Positions 27,589 to 42,800 of a DNA stretch of 64,000 nt are shown here, piece after piece; position 1 is the first letter of the stretch; every line of letters begins with the position of its first letter. The stretch comes from Cinclus cinclus (lineage: Eukaryota; Chordata; Aves; Passeriformes; Cinclidae): NCBI RefSeq assembly GCF_963662255.1, contig NC_085049.1, forward strand, positions 64,899,158-64,963,157. Direction: 5' to 3'. The notes below the pieces were generated by a model. The model worked only from the letters and a program-made list of their open reading frames with translations, was not told the DNA's origin and searched no databases. Position numbers and translations under genes: made by a program.

Positions 27589-30244
27589 TGATACTATCAC
27601 ATTGACTTAATGCATTAGTATTGAGATTAGAAGCAGGAACTGAAATTACATTCTTTCCTCTACTGTACTTCTTGCAAAGATAGTTTGCAGTACATTTAAA
27701 AATGTGATTATTTAAATGTGATTCAACAGTGTAAGCAGTGTGCCTGTTACCTGTGTCTCTGTAGTCACACAGCTACACAAGTGTTAAAAAATGAAACCAT
27801 GGTAAAAAATGTACTCAGAAATAATACAAACTGGAATGTTTCGTTTAGGATGGAAAAGCATTGTAGAAATGATGCAAGTATTTTAGTATTTTATTAGTTA
27901 CAGCAAAAACAATGTGCATTCTTATGTTTTATTTACTTAATGATTATATAAAAGTTTACTTTTGGATGCTTGGAAATATATTTAAAAATTCCCCTTCTGA
28001 TTGAAAGGCAGTACAAGTAGAGTAGACTGGGATTTTTTTTCAAACATTTACATTTTAAATTAATATTTGAAGCTATAACAAGTATTTTAGAGAATTGGTT
28101 TTGGTAGAATATGTTAAGAAAGTAAGCAAAGAAGTTAGTAAATGCAAGAAGACAGAATACTGTTGAGCAAACTACTATCACACTCCTGCAATCCACTTGG
28201 CAAGGATGGCACTTCAAGCTGACAGGAAAAGGAAAACGGTGTTTGGTAGTATAAAAAATTTTAATTTAATTAAAAATTCCAGAAGTAAAATAATGTGTGC
28301 TTGTGTCTCTGTTTAGGAATCTTCTCCTCATTTTCTCTTCTTTGTTCCTCCTAGTTCCTGTACACTCCTCTGCCCCATTATTCGTACACATTTTCATTGG
28401 ATTTTAAAGGCAGAGTGAAGATCTCTGGCACTGAAATGCAGCGTTCTCTGTGTAGCACATGTTCTTGAAGCACACCTCTTGTAACCATTTCCATACTGCT
28501 ATGTGTGAAAGTAGACAGCATTTTTAGAGGGAATTTTTTAAACATAACTGTTTTTTATTTTGTGTGGTACAACTATTCACTTAACCACGTGGCATCCACA
28601 AGCCTTGTGAAGTTAACTGGCAGCAGTAGGAGATTAGCATCTAGGAAATTCTTGTCTGCTACCATCTAACTATCCACATTTAATATAATTTTTGAGCATA
28701 GGTCTGTGAGGTTTAGCATATTGCACAGAGGGCTTCTGGTGCCTTCATAGGACCACTTCTCCTCTAACACCTCTCATAATTTCTTCACACTCCTGAAAGG
28801 TGACACTCTGCCACATGGCAGCTACTTCATCTTATGCCTTCTACTCTTCTTCCTCCTCCTCTTCATGTCACAGTAACAGGTTCCTGGATTGGTTGCATGT
28901 TCAACAATCTGTTTCTGTGTCAGTGATTTGACTCCTTCTACCACAATTTTCCCTTCTTAGAACAGGGGTTTATGGTGCGGCGAGTTCAAATTCAGGCCTG
29001 AGAAGAATAAATGTTGCTAGCCTGAGAACCAATTGAACAGAAATGCTTAATTTATAATTTTTTGCCTGTTCATCAAGATTGTTTCTAGTTTTTCTTTTTG
29101 TCTGCTTTTTTTTTTTTTTGTATTTTCACTTTATATATTAACCAGAATATTATTTTTTCAATGGTTTTCTATCTAAAACCTCACTCCTTTGGAGAGCTTG
29201 CTATTTAGCAACTGTACATAGGCAAAGAGCAGAAAAGAGGGAATTCCTAAAACTCCGCAAACCCAGCTGTTTGATTATGGTGTGGCACCTAAACTACAGT
29301 ACTATTTTGCTTTTTTAAGAGTTGAAATGCTGCATAAGTAGTGGTAGCAGTATATTTTTCCTTCAGCTTTGGATAATACTGGGTTTACAAGGAACTTGTG
29401 CCTGTTTTGCTGTTTGTATTGGACTTTCTACCTTCATATCCACTGACTGTCTTGAGATCTGACTACTACTAATATGCCGGAATTAGCTGAAAGTTGCATT
29501 TTAAAAGACCTTTTTTGCATAAATATATGATACTATTCCTTAGACAATATTTTCACATGTGCTCTTCAAATTCCAGATGCTCAGACAATCCTCTGACATC
29601 TAAGTAATTCAAAACAATGAATATAGTACTCATGTTACTGAGGCACAAAATGTCTTTATATTTCATAAGGAAATATTGTAAGCCATAAAACAGGCAGAAC
29701 ATTAATAATTAAAGCTGACATTTTGTCCTCACTTCAGATAGTTTTTAAACAAAATACTATGTTGTTTTTCTGAAAATAAAAAGGAAGAATGTGGAATTAG
29801 ATGTGAAATCTGAAATATCTGGGAAGGAAATGAAAGCCAGCTTTTCAAAATGATGCATTAGGGGGCTTGTAGAGTGGCTCTCACTACTGCTGGCATTCCC
29901 TTCCTCCTATGGGCCCAAAAATGGCCTTGGCCTTACTCTGAAAGAGGCACTTTGTCTGTGACAAAAGTTTTTTTAAAAAGTTTGTTTTGCTGTTTTTTTC
30001 CCAACAGGAATAAAACTTCAGTTTCATTTTGAGGCCCAAACTTAACCTTTTGTATGTGGAAAGTACTATTATCTTACCTCCTTTCTGGCTAAGGAAGAAA
30101 TTGAACCTCTCATCATCATACTCATTCAGAACTCGGCACAGCACCCGGAACAGTTTCAATGCATTAACTAGTATAAATGCTTCACCTTACCTGAAATAAG
30201 GAAAAATGTTGGTCTTAAAGAGGTTATATTCACTTGTAGTCTAC
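27589..30244. other. Intergenic AT-rich DNA, no recognised gene
   Basis: About 2.6 kb with T runs (a T13 run near 29108) and an AT-rich inverted segment at about 28257-28275. ORFs are at most 94 codons and lack domains. No feature can be supported. Confidence 0.5.
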
Positions 30245-31480
30245 TCAGCTTCCAGAAAGTGATTCAAGACAGCCAGCCCAGCTTCACCAAGGGCATGTCC
30301 TGTCTGAGCAACCGAGTGATAGTCTGTGATTGAGTGACTCCATCAGTGGACAAGTGAGAGGACAAAGATGTAATTTATCTGGATTTCTATAAAGTCTTTG
30401 ACATCATCCCCCCTGCAACATCCCTCTCTCTTAGTTGGAGAGCAATGGATTTTATGAGTGGTCTCTTAGATGGATAAGAAAGTAGATGGATGGTTGCATC
30501 CAGAGGGTAGCAATCATTGGCTCAGAGAGATGGACATCAGTGACAAATGGTGACCCCCAGGGATCTGTACTGGGACCAGTGTTATTTAATATCTTCATTA
30601 TTGATGTAGACAAACAGATCATGTGCACCCTCAGCACATTTTCTGATGACACCAAGCTGAGTGGTGTGGTTGACACACCTGAAGGATGGGATGCCAACCA
30701 GAGGGACCTGGACAAGCTCAAGAAGTGGGTCCATGGGGATTCTCATGAGGTTTAATAAGACTGAGTGCAAGGTGCTGCACCCGGGGCAACCCCTGGTACC
30801 AATCCAGGCTCGGGGATGAGCAGGTGGAGAACAGCCCTGCTGAGGACTTGGGGGTGCAGATGGGTGAGAGGCTGGACACGACCCAGCCATGTGCACTCAC
30901 AGCCCAGAAAACCAAAGGTGTCCTGGGCTGCGTCCAAAGCAGCATGGCCAGCAGGGTGAGGGAGGGGATTCTGCCCCTCTGCCCTGCTCTGTGACACCCC
31001 ACCTGCAGGGCTGCATCCAGCTCCGTTGTCCCAGCACAGGAAGGACTTGGACCTGCTGGAGAGAACCCAGCGGAGGCCACCAAGATGATCAGAGGAATGG
31101 AGCAGCTCTCCTGTGAGGAAAGGCTGAGAGAATTGGGATTGTTCAGCCTGGAGAAGAGAAGGCTTAGGGTGACCTAAATGCAGCCTTCCAGTACCTGAAG
31201 GGAGCCCAGAATAAAGATGGAGAGGGACTTTTTACAAGGCTATGGAGTGACAGGATAAAGGGGAATGGCTTCAAACTGAGAAAGAGTCTAGCTTTAGGTT
31301 AGATATTTGGAAGAAATTCTTCGCTGTGAAGGTGATAAGACAATGGAACAGGTTAACCAGAGGATCTGCATCTGCTCCATTCTTGGAAGTCTTCAAGGAC
31401 AAGTTAGATGGGACTTTGAGCAACCCAGTCTAGTGAAATGAGATCCTGTTAGAGGTCTCTTCCAACACAAACCACTGCGA
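30245..31480 (+). mobile_element. CR1 LINE copy with decayed reverse-transcriptase end and 3' UTR
   Basis: This is the longest CR1 copy in the window, about 1.24 kb and 5'-truncated. Conceptual translation shows the C-terminal half of the reverse transcriptase in broken frames. A 'FTKG.SCL' block lies near 30280-30310, and the first catalytic-motif region 'YLDFYKVFD' near 30375-30405. '[14 protein letters not shown]' is at about 30555-30600, and an 'FSDDTKL' YXDD-type motif, against the usual FADDTKL, is at about 30640-30660. Downstream lie the CR1 3' region ('ggctgagagaattgggatt', 'ttcagcctggagaagag') and the end 'ggtctcttccaacacaaacc'. Stops, frameshifts and a deletion between the first two motifs make it non-functional. 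Confidence 0.93.
30486..30755 (+). pseudogene. CR1 reverse-transcriptase remnant
   Basis: An 89-codon open stretch inside the CR1 copy holds two recognisable RT motifs ([13 protein letters not shown] and FSDDTKL), followed by the 'RDLDKLKKW' block typical of CR1 ORF2 just after the catalytic site. The family would copy CR1 RNA by target-primed reverse transcription. This fragment lacks the endonuclease, most of the RT palm and a complete thumb, and is bounded by stops. It has no host function that I can see. Confidence 0.85.
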
Positions 31481-34400
31481 ATATATGAAATTGAAGTAAC
31501 TTTTAGTCCTCTTCTAACTTTGATTTGAATTTTTTCATGTCTAGTTTCTCTTTTCCTTTTGTTAGTTCTAGCTGACAATTTAAATTGTCCCATTTCCCAT
31601 AGGAACACAAAACAATGAAAAGCTGTCTGTGTACCCGTAGGAAAAGGCATAATAATAAAATTTTGCAATTAGTGACAGAACTCTGAATCACTAATCAATA
31701 GCAAACGTATTTGTCAGTGATGATGAAAAGCTCATTTTCTTTGGCAATGGACAAAATGGGGCAGACCCCTACACCCATGGAGAGGCCAAGGCTCCCTGCT
31801 GATATGCACATATGAAAAAACAGCCCCCCACTGGAAAAAAAAGGACAACAGGACAACTCCATACTTCTGGCTTCAATTTAAATTCAATTTTTTCTAGTTT
31901 TACAGTTTCCTGACTGCAGTTATATTTGTATTCATAATTCTCTTGTTCAGAAATAGTTTCGTTTTACTAAATATTTAAGCAACTGTCATAGTACAAGTAT
32001 GCTTTTATTACTCTTTGTAGCTGAGATGCATAAAACTGCCTTTCATTTACTTTCTGTCAATCATTCCCAATTTTTTATCTTCATTACTAGTTTGCCAGCT
32101 GTCTCTCCATTAATTATTTTTAAGGAAGCACAAAGAATGCTAACATGATTTTAGTTAGGAAGCCCAAACACTTTTTAGTAACTCAAACATTTTCCTTTTT
32201 TATCTGTTTACAAATGATGTTCATGAAGGTCCAGTAGAATTAGCAGCAAAACATTTCCAAAGGATGCTTATAAAGGCAGCATATTTGCAGTGCTAAAGGT
32301 GTTAAAACAGGCATTTTACTGTCTGTAACATTTATCAGCAGGCAAACCATATATTTTGTGAGATCATGAACAGTTTGCAGCCTCCTGTTTTTTAAAAACC
32401 TACACTGATGTGGTCACAGCAATCTGAAGAATGATTCAATGGCTTTTAAGTAAAATAAAGAGAAACCATCCATTCAATGGTGTACTCAGCTGCTGGGAAA
32501 TCATCAGCAAGTCCCAGTAAAATGCCTTAATTTTCAGATTTGAACAGATATGGTTCAACAGGTTTGTTCAGTAATGAGCAAACCAGCACTGGGCTAAGCT
32601 TTAAGACAATATATCTAATAATACGTGGGTTACGTTTTAGTGTTTAGAAGAAGAAAATTATTCCCTGCTAATAATTTCAATTTTATTTTTTGTCCACACT
32701 TGGGAATATCTACAAGGTGGATCAAGAAATATGAATGTGCATGTCAAAACCAGTATGTTACCTAATATGTACAGTGAGTGGATTGACTAATATTTATGAC
32801 CATCTTATAAGGTATAATTTTGACCCAGACTAATGCAAGCAATAATTTATCTGTGGGATCCTAGGGGTTGCCTGTCTCCATGAATCATATCTAAAATCTC
32901 AAACAGCTGTAAACGCATTTAGAAAATGTGAAGTTGCTCCTAAGATTCAGCACCTGTCTATAGAAATCTCTGTATGAAGAAACACGAGCTGGAAATTGCA
33001 CACATCTATGGGAACTTAAAGGTATTTAACAGAGACTGAGTTCTGAGTTAGCACTATATTTAGGTGTGTATAAGGGCAAAACATATTAAAACATTCAAAC
33101 ATATTCTAAACAATTTTTCTTTTTTTGTGTGTGTATTTGTTTTTACTGAACTTATATGCACATGGAAGTTTGTTCAAATCAACACCTGAATGCTACCTCT
33201 TGCAGAAATTGTAACAACTGTCAGTATATTTTAAAATCACTGAGAGTGAACAATTCAAAGGCAGAAATTATCCATCTTTGAAAGACAAGTCATAGGCCAA
33301 GAATGTTACTCAAGATCAGCGATTTTTGCTGTTCTCTAGTTGCTGCCTTTGTCAATATTGCTGTATATTCATGAGTGCTGCAAAATTCAAACAAAGTACA
33401 TATTCCTAAAAGTCACACGGATGAAACATAAAAGTCAGCCTTTCAAATGTCACTTAAATATATACAATTTTAATATTTAGATTTTTATCATAGCTCCTAG
33501 AGAACTGAAATGACAAATAAGCCTTGTTTTCATATTACAAGCTAAAAACCTGATAAAAAACACTTCCAGTCAAAACCCAACAAAATTGACAGCCTTAAAT
33601 TTTCTATTGTTTCAATTTTTAGGTGGCAGAAATATGTTTTCTGGCATAAAAAACTTTTCTTACTTGATATTTAGAAACACTCCTAGTACACTGAAAAGCA
33701 ATAAGCAAAAGAGCAATGCTGCCAAGAAGCCTGTACATTGTGACTGGGTAATTTACTAAACATGATTTCACCTTAAATGCCTGCTACTCTGCCCATGGTA
33801 ATAACACACAACTCACCATCATAAAGACACAGCAGTATATTCCATGCTATTTCAAATAGATTCCCTACATGAAGAATGTCAGGCTAAGGAAGGATATTAG
33901 ATACTGGAGCTGGGGGATGTGAAAGGGTTTCTTAATTATTATTAGTGGAGAAAAATGCAATCTGTGCTAAATCCATATTAGTGAAATTAATGGTCCTTCT
34001 AGACATGATCTGCAGAAATAAAAGCACAAACCTTTATTAAAGTGTGTGCAAGACAACACTTCCTCAGTACATGAAATATCTACTCATTCTTCCTGCAATG
34101 CTTTATTCATACATGATTCCTTAGTGGCTTAAATTTTCTAATACAATTCCCAAAATATGTGCTTATATCAAGATCTGTGATCTCATTTCAGAAGTATTGA
34201 ATTTTCCCACATGACCCACTGAATAAGCACAGATGAGCCAACGTGCAAAATTGACCTATTTATTTATGATCCTGTCCAAGATCAACTGAAATAAAGGAGG
34301 AAAATCTCTTGTGTGCAATAACATGAAGGAGTTTGTTACATTCTTTAAATTTAAGCACTCACTCACACAAAAGTTTGTGAAAAGAATCTTTAAAATGCAA

Positions 34401-37400
34401 GAAGAAGAATTTAGTTAAAGAGTTTGGGTTTGGGGAAAAATTGTTATTTCTGATCATTGACTCTTAGGGAAGTGTGTTTCTGAGTCTTTCTTATTCTAAT
34501 TTATTGTTAATAAAAAACAGTGATAAAAAATATCTCTATATTACTATATTTCTTATTCAGAATATCACATTTGAACAAAAAATTTCCTTCCAAACAATTT
34601 GGGTGTAAAAAAGTGTTCCAGTGTTCTATAATAAGGCAAAAGAGGTGTATCTGGAGAATAATAAAAATATTCTTAAGCAAATGCAAAAAAATAAAATGAC
34701 CAAATGGACTATAATAATACTATTCAAACTATTTTAATTTCTCTGCCTAATAATACAGGCAATTTTCACACAGCCTCTCAAATAATCTGTTTTGTGTCTG
34801 TCTGAACGATATGTGACTGAGAATGGTATTTATTTTACTTTTCCATCATATTAGAAAGCATTCATTGCCCTCTTTTAAATAAGCATTTGGAACTTCCTGT
34901 GGCTTGTGCAAAAAAAAATGTTTTCTTTTAAATTATATGCTAAACTGGATGAGTTTGGAGAAAAAAAATTACTTTGTGAATAACTTACTCAAAAGAGCCG
35001 GATTATTTGTTAAATAAACTAAATGAAAGTTGTCAAATATAGGAAATAAATATTCAAGGAAAAAGCCTTATTAAAAAAAAAATGCAATGCCTGTCTAGTA
35101 AACAGAATTGCTTCCTAATTTATCAGTGTCCATGAGACTTCTGCTTCCCTTGGGGCTCATCCTACATCAGTTACAAAAGCTTTCTAAATTGCCTCAGATA
35201 GCTTCTCACCCTCCTGTTCTTATCATACTGTGAGAAACCCAAAAACTGAGCCAAGGCAAGCAGCTGAAGTGTCCAGCCAAAGCCCTGTCCAGCAGTGGTC
35301 AGGGGGCAGACAGGTTCCTTTTAATGGCCTCTGTGCCACATGCAGGCTTGAAAGGAGTCTAGTGCTTAATGATATTATTCCAGTGCTCATTCCACTGTCA
35401 GGTACCTGCCATTTAGACATTTTTAGAAAGTCCACTTTTTAATTTAGAAACGTGGAACGTAGAATTTGCCTGGTAACAGAATGGGTTACTTTTTTCTAGG
35501 AGCGAACAGAGAAATTTGTCAGTATGAGAGAAAGTAGAAAGAAGCCTTACCCTGTGGGAATATTCTAGTGTACATATTATTAAAGTCTCACTGGTGAATA
35601 ATGGGAGAAGATATCAGAAGAATATATGTTTCAGAGGAGGAAAACCTTAAGTGATTCAGTCTGGTGAGCTATAGGTGCAGCTAGGATTTTAATCTTTCTC
35701 TATCTCGTTTATCCTTCCCCCTTTTCTGTCTTGTCTTCTGATTTCCTCCTTTAATTTATTTGATATTTTAATGTAATTGATTCCCATTCAATTATCTGCG
35801 TGATGCATTTTTTCAAAAGAGATGCTTATTCCCAGGTAGCATTCAATATTTATAACACTATGTACTAAAGCATAAACTTTGCAAGGCATACATATTTTTG
35901 CTTACTGGATTGCCTTACATTTAGTGACATTTCTTACAAAATATAATGAATATAACTACTTTGCCTTTTCCATATCCACCCTCCAAGAAGGGCTTTCACA
36001 AGTAATTGGATTTCAAACTGGATTTCAAACATCCAGTAAAAAAATTTTACCCTCTTTATGATTCTACACTCCTGTTGAGCTGCAATTTTAAAGTTTCCTG
36101 GCTATATGTTTGATATTGGGAAAGCTTTGCTAGCCATCAGAAAAGCTGAGTAACTGAGTTGAACAGGAGTAAAATAAATGTGCTTGTACAGGAATTATTC
36201 AGAATCCATAAGAACCAAGTATTGAATGAAATTGTTTTCACAGAATTTTTACATGGAACAGGATGTAGAACAGTGGCTTGTAGTAAGAATATAATTTTTC
36301 ACTGATTTTCCATTTGATTGTGTTGTTTGTTTTGAAAATACTATGCAAACTCAATTTTGATTCTATTAAATATTATTGTACTTTTTTAACACACAATTTG
36401 GAAGATCAGATTTCCACTCTGATGATTTTGTGTCTTTTTCTCTCCAAAGAGATGGATGATTACAAAGACAAACAAAATTATATTCTGATAAAGTAATTTA
36501 ATTCTACAGTTCCTAAAGCAAAATACATGTTGATGTAAAAACACTTTTCATGGTGATAGAAAATGTTCTTTTGTCCAGTTACTGCCTATATGGAGTATAT
36601 TGCTCTCCAAGAGCAAAGAGATGGAAAGAAGAAATGGATGCACAGTTTTCTATATCTTATGTGATCAAAAGCTTACGAGTCTTGGACTTCTGAAAAGCTG
36701 ACACAAAAATCCAAATTTCAGTAAGCAGTCGATCTAAACCAAAATTAAGCTCTTACACTTAAGCCTGGGAAGTCTGGGCAAAGGAGGTGCTGTAGGTCAG
36801 AGATCGGTAAAGCGGTTGCACGTGTCACATCAGTCACTTCTGTTCACCAGCTTCATGCAATCAAAATGAAGCTAGGGGGAAAAAAGGAGGGTAAAGTACT
36901 CTGAATGTCTAGAAATGCCGTATTTCATTAAATCACATTTTGTATTAATTTACTATAAAATTGCCAGCCTCCCTAAGTCAAGAGTTCACAGTCACAGTCA
37001 TAGGGTCAGCACAATATTTTTTATAGGCCCATTTAGCTCCCAACACAAGGCATATTTATCCTCACCACCCAAGCACAATTCTTTCTCATTTGTTCTACAA
37101 ATTGGCAAATCCCTAAATGCGCATCACATCTTAACCAGACAAGATGAAAAATTGGTTAAAAACTAAAGTATGGTTAAAAACTTGAGTATGTAAAAGGTAA
37201 AATCCACATTTTTTCAGAATCGGCCCAAGAATTCTCAGACTGGTAAATACTGTACAAACTTTCATTGTAATGCTGTAATTTGACTCTCCTTTTCATTGAT
37301 GAAAGATATCTAGTATTACTTTTAGAGGTTCTGACCTGAAATACAGCAATGTGAATTTTCATAATCTACAGGCGCTGAACTTCTGTTACAAAGAGAGGGT

Positions 37401-39839
37401 CATATTATGGCTTTGGTTTCTAGAAATAAAATATACTGAGAAGCGCCTTTTAAGAAAAGCCATTTAAAAAATTGCAATCTAAAACAGGCTGAACCTTCTT
37501 TCAAGTTTCAAGTACTTTTAAGAACTACAAAACTCATTTTGCTGTCTCCGGTGTATTTGACAATTACATTTCATAATTTTTTGCCATCACTTATATTGTT
37601 CTCTTTTAATCTGAAGCATACTGTAATAAATTACGAGTTCACTATTTGAAAAAGAAACCATACAAAGAAGCTGCTTGATTAGCTTAGGAAAAAAGCTAAC
37701 CAAAAACTGTTTCAATGAACACAAAAACGGAGAGGCTGTGGGGATACTTGCAGAAAAAATGGGAGAATTTCAGTAGATGGTGCCAGCTCCACAACTCTGT
37801 ATTAAATTCATATTAAATGGCTGACCACCAACATTTGTGCGTGGGAGAACATATTCAGAAAGAAGTCTGTGTACCATGGTGACAAGGGGTGAAACTGAGA
37901 TCTACACACAAAGCAAAGTCCTTTTTGTCATTGTAGGTGGATACCTGGGCTCACCAGAAAAATCAGGTTTTTGAGCCTCTCAGCCTGGCAATGTTGTCTG
38001 TTGTGTGTCCTGGGAACAGTTATGACAAAGTGGAGAAGAGATCCCAGTTGCTTCAGGTTTAGCCCTTCAAAGCCACAAAACAAAATAAAGATCTATTAAA
38101 GTAATCCTAAACCTAAGTAACTCTAGCTTGTGCTTGCCAGCCTGTATTCCATAATACAGATTCTGTTGAAGCTGGGGGAATGCAACCTCTTTGGGACACA
38201 GGAATAGAGGGTTGCAAAATGGAGTCATTCAAAACCATATACGCTTCCATCCTGGATATGCCCTTGACAAATAGATGGTGATTATTAGTTAGGTATTTCA
38301 CACTAAGTATCAGGTGTCCTTCAGCCTAAAATATGACCTAACCTATGGTCAAAGTGGAACTTGTGGTGAAAAAAACCCAACCAAACAAAACAAAGCCACA
38401 AAAATAAGGATTTTGTGAGGCCTAAAAAGTTCTACAGCATTTACAAGTTACTAGCATTTTCTTGGATGTGTTTTTAAAGCATCTGTTTTTCTCACTTCTA
38501 ATAATTTGCATAATAATTGTTAGTTTTCTCTGACTTAATTCCTTTTTTTTCTTTTGTCAACTCTTTCTCATTTTAAATTGACACCAGAATGAATGGCTTT
38601 GCAGGCTGTGAGTGGGTCAGATACACCGTGAACTCCTGAGAGAGATAAATTTTCTAACTGTGACTGAAAGATAAGTTATTCCTCTTGTGAAGTGGATTCA
38701 AACTACTTGAAGGACATACAGTCTGCAGGAACACAGTGAGCAACACTATGAGATATAACTGTTCTAACCCATCCAAGTCTCAAGATCCAGTTTGGAGTGG
38801 GTTTGGTTTTATGAGTGAAGAACTGTCTCTGAACAGATTTTTCCTTGCAGGTCCATGTAGCTGCTTCAGAGGCAAACTTTCCATCTTGCAATAAAAAGCT
38901 GACGTATTAATTTTGAAAAATTCTATGTGATTTTTACAATCAAAGCAGAGTATGTTGATCCTTAAATTTAGTAGGTAGTTTCTAACTGGTACAATGCAGA
39001 GATCTTTTGAAAAGCTGTTAGATGGTGTGGATGCCTAGCTGTTTCCTGTGTCCATCCTCCAGTGCATTATGCAGCACCTGATTTTCAGAAACTGCACTTT
39101 GAAAGTTTCTTTGAAAATCAAATTTATCAGGGGTAGTTTGAAAAACTGCAATTCACTTTTACAAATCTTAGACCTCTAAGGGTTTGGGTTCCACATATAT
39201 TTTGATAGGTAAGATGAGTCAAGAAAATCTGAAATGCTTTTTCTGAATCTGAATGTAAGCTCTGAAATGGCATAAAACGCAGGATGCTGCAATTTCAATA
39301 AGATGATGTGATTTGTGTCTTCTGGAGCTATGTCCCAGCATGCTCACAAATTAATCTATTACATATGCAGATCTAAAAAACAAACCAACCAAAAAATCCA
39401 AAGTGAGGCAAATAAATGCGAAACAAGAATATTAATAGTAGGAGTAGTTTAACTTTTATTCAGCTAGAACACAATGGATGTGTGCTATCCTCTAAACTAA
39501 AATGTAGCCAGCTTTTTTGGAACACAATATTCCTGAAGGTAACTGAGGAACAAATTGTAAAGAAATAAATAAAACAATGAATAATGTAGAGAAAAGTCTA
39601 GACAAAGGACAGCCTTAATTTTTTTTTCTGATTACCAATTAACATTCCACTGCAATTCAGTTGTTGAAGGAATTTACCATCACATTAAAAGTTTTTTGAT
39701 GTAGAATTAAACTCTGTTTCATTTAGCAAATATCACTATGTTTTAGCCAGGTTGGCTATGGAAAATTTCTGTTAAGGAACATCAGTGCGATTTCTTAGTC
39801 AGCACAACACTTTAAAGAGCTTATTTACAAGAATAAAAG

Positions 39840-39881
<42 letters not shown>

Positions 39882-42800
39882 TTTAAATAGTAGTCAAAGA
39901 AAAGCTCATACATAGTTCAGGTGAGTTAAAGTGAATGACTCTTCAATTGCTTAAGTAAATAAAATGGATATTTTAAAGAATCTTCTCAAAATATCCAATA
40001 CTTTTAATTTTTCGTAATTACATTTTGAAAATCAATTTAGAAGCTTATACCGCACTCTTATAAACTTCCATTTCACCCTATTATCCTATATAATGATGAA
40101 ACACAGTGCATAGAAAATTGTAAGTTATGAAGTTATGTGATGACATTGTTTATATCTTCAAAGTCACTATTTTGTATATTTAGCTGAAGTTAGAATTTTT
40201 ACTTAACAGATTGGCAGAAATGAGCATTTTAATACAGAGAAAAAGACATAAAACCTTTTGTAAAGGCCTTCTTTTCCATTCCACTCCTTTTTCAGGAATT
40301 TCCTCGGTAAAACAGTCACCAGCTCCCCCTGAACAAGTTTACTCTCTGTGATGACTAAATTGGAAATCTAGGCTGAACCTTGTATTCACATGTTTTTCAT
40401 AATCTGGGAATAGGCTGTTCAGAGCTTCACAGGATGTGCCTCATTTCGAATGCTGGTTCATAACCCATGACTAAAAGAGTACATGCAAGGAATACAGTTA
40501 CAACATTTGCATGAATTACTGTCATCCTTTCCTAGGGCATTGTCTAATTCAGCTGGGATGACGAAGCTGGTCCAGAGCATGATCTAAGGGCCATGAAAAG
40601 GAGAATTAAGGTTTGTATTTTTCATCTAACCTTGGAAATTGGACTGCAACTTAAGATACTGCAAAATATAGAGAAAGACCAAAATCTGATGAAAAGGCTG
40701 CTCACTGGAAAGAAATTTAATCCCCTCTTACCTAAACTAATCTTCTCTCCTCTTCAGTCATCACTTCCTCTTTCACAGCCCACGCTCCCAAAGTGACACT
40801 CTTTTCTGGGAAAGTGTCTTTCAAGGGGACTTGTGTTTTCCTGGAACCTTTGCTGATGCCAGCACACTCTATCTTTCATATAAGAGATTTTCTGGAGGAC
40901 AGGAGGCTGATGCTCACCAGGAAGGAGCAAAATTTAATGCTGACTGTCACTGAAGCACAGCAAAGGGAACACCTGAGTATGAATATTCTGTCTGTTAATG
41001 TGGGTCAGAAGAAACATTTTTGCCTACGTTTTCTTCAATTTCATGAATTAACGGTGAAGACCTAGAGTCAAAGTGAAGTTCTGGGATCTTTGGTCCACAA
41101 TCACTTTTACTTTTCCATCATTCTTTGCTTGCGGTATGGACAGGAGCTGGTAGGACTCATACAAAGTCTAGTTTTACCTATTTCCTGCATTTTTAAGGGA
41201 GAGAGGTAAGATCAATCTCAAAATGTACATCTACGCTACAAACACATGAGGATTAGGAAGGAAATACTTCCTCCTCAAGGGCAGAAGTCAAGTTCAGAGC
41301 ATTTGAAATCACAGTGAGCAGTAAGGCTACATCAATATGTGGTTAACTTCAGCAGCTGCTAGACAGACCTGGACAGCACTATTTGATTCAGGAATTCAAA
41401 CAAATCTGAATTTGTTTCCTAGAGTGACCTGTGAATTCCACAGACTCCCTTCAGAAGAGGCAGATGACCATTAGAGGTAACAGTACATGCTCTTGAAGAG
41501 TGGGAAAGGGAGAGATGGGAAGACAGACAGTGACAGAAAAGGCTATTCCTCCAAAGGGAGAGCTTTGTCTTTTGGAGCTTGAATGCATTTTCTTTAAACA
41601 GTTGTATAAGTATTGCTTTTCATGGAAGCATAAATAAAATGCTACTGGTAGCATGCATCCAAAATATGATACATTAGCCCTTTTGATCTGTAGAAAAGTG
41701 AAGGAGTTCAGGCTGATAATTTTTGAGGTCACAGAGCACTGAAGGGAACTTTCATACCCAGAATATCCAGAAATTACATTTCTTCTCTTTAACTACCTTT
41801 TTAGGCTGTGCCTGGGTCAATATTTACCTGGATCAATGTTTACTAAGTGGGGGTGCATATTTACTCACCTTTTTAGTAAAGGAACTCCACTGCTAACTGT
41901 GAAGAGCAGTTTACTACACTTAATTGGAAGAAATTATTATGCCTAGTGTAGAAAGAAGGGACATGCTGTAGTCGCTAGTGAGTGTGGAAGATGAAATGCT
42001 AGGAAGCTGTTCATAAAAGCCCAGGTGTGAGGAACCAAGGAGGTGGAGAGGGCTCCCATGAGGCAGCCAAGCAGGAGATCTGTTTTCATCCCTTCCTGGT
42101 GGGGATTGGCACTTACCTGATGGGGGCTGGCACTTAACTGGCTGTTTAACCAGGACTTTGAGGCAGACTTGCCTGCCCTTCTTTCCAGCAACCACAACAA
42201 TGCTGACCAGTCTTTGATCATCAAAGCTGGGATTTATTAGAAGGCAGCCCAAGAAAATGCCTTCTTCTCTAGTGAAAACTTAGAATTAGAAAGAATCTGT
42301 ATCTCTGGAACATGGGACACCATTTTCCTGCATAACAGATCCTGTCCTCCTGCTTTGGTTTCATTACAGTAGCTTTTCGGATTGCAGTAAATGTTACCCA
42401 TTTTTTCCCAGACTCCCTAAAAAAAAGCCTTTCTTTCCACACCCAGGGACAGATTATATCAGTTCCTTATGAGGAGTCTTCAACCTGTTCTGGCAGCACT
42501 GGGTACCTGCTGGATATGCCTCTCTCCCAGCTCAGCTCCATGCTCCAAGGAACAATTTCCCCAGGAAATGCTTTGTCCTTACAAGGCAGTGTTCATCTCT
42601 TTCCTGCAGAGACTTCCACTGGACCCAGGCAGAGCATTTACCAGCAGGCAGGCTTCCTGCCCTCTTTCCTACCACTGCCCTTTGAAAGATCCACAAAATA
42701 AGCTAAAAGAAAATGAAGCAGATGCTATCCATCAAAATTTAATAAAAATGTTGTTATATAAATAACATTAACATACAGTTGCTTGTAACTTTCTGGGAAC

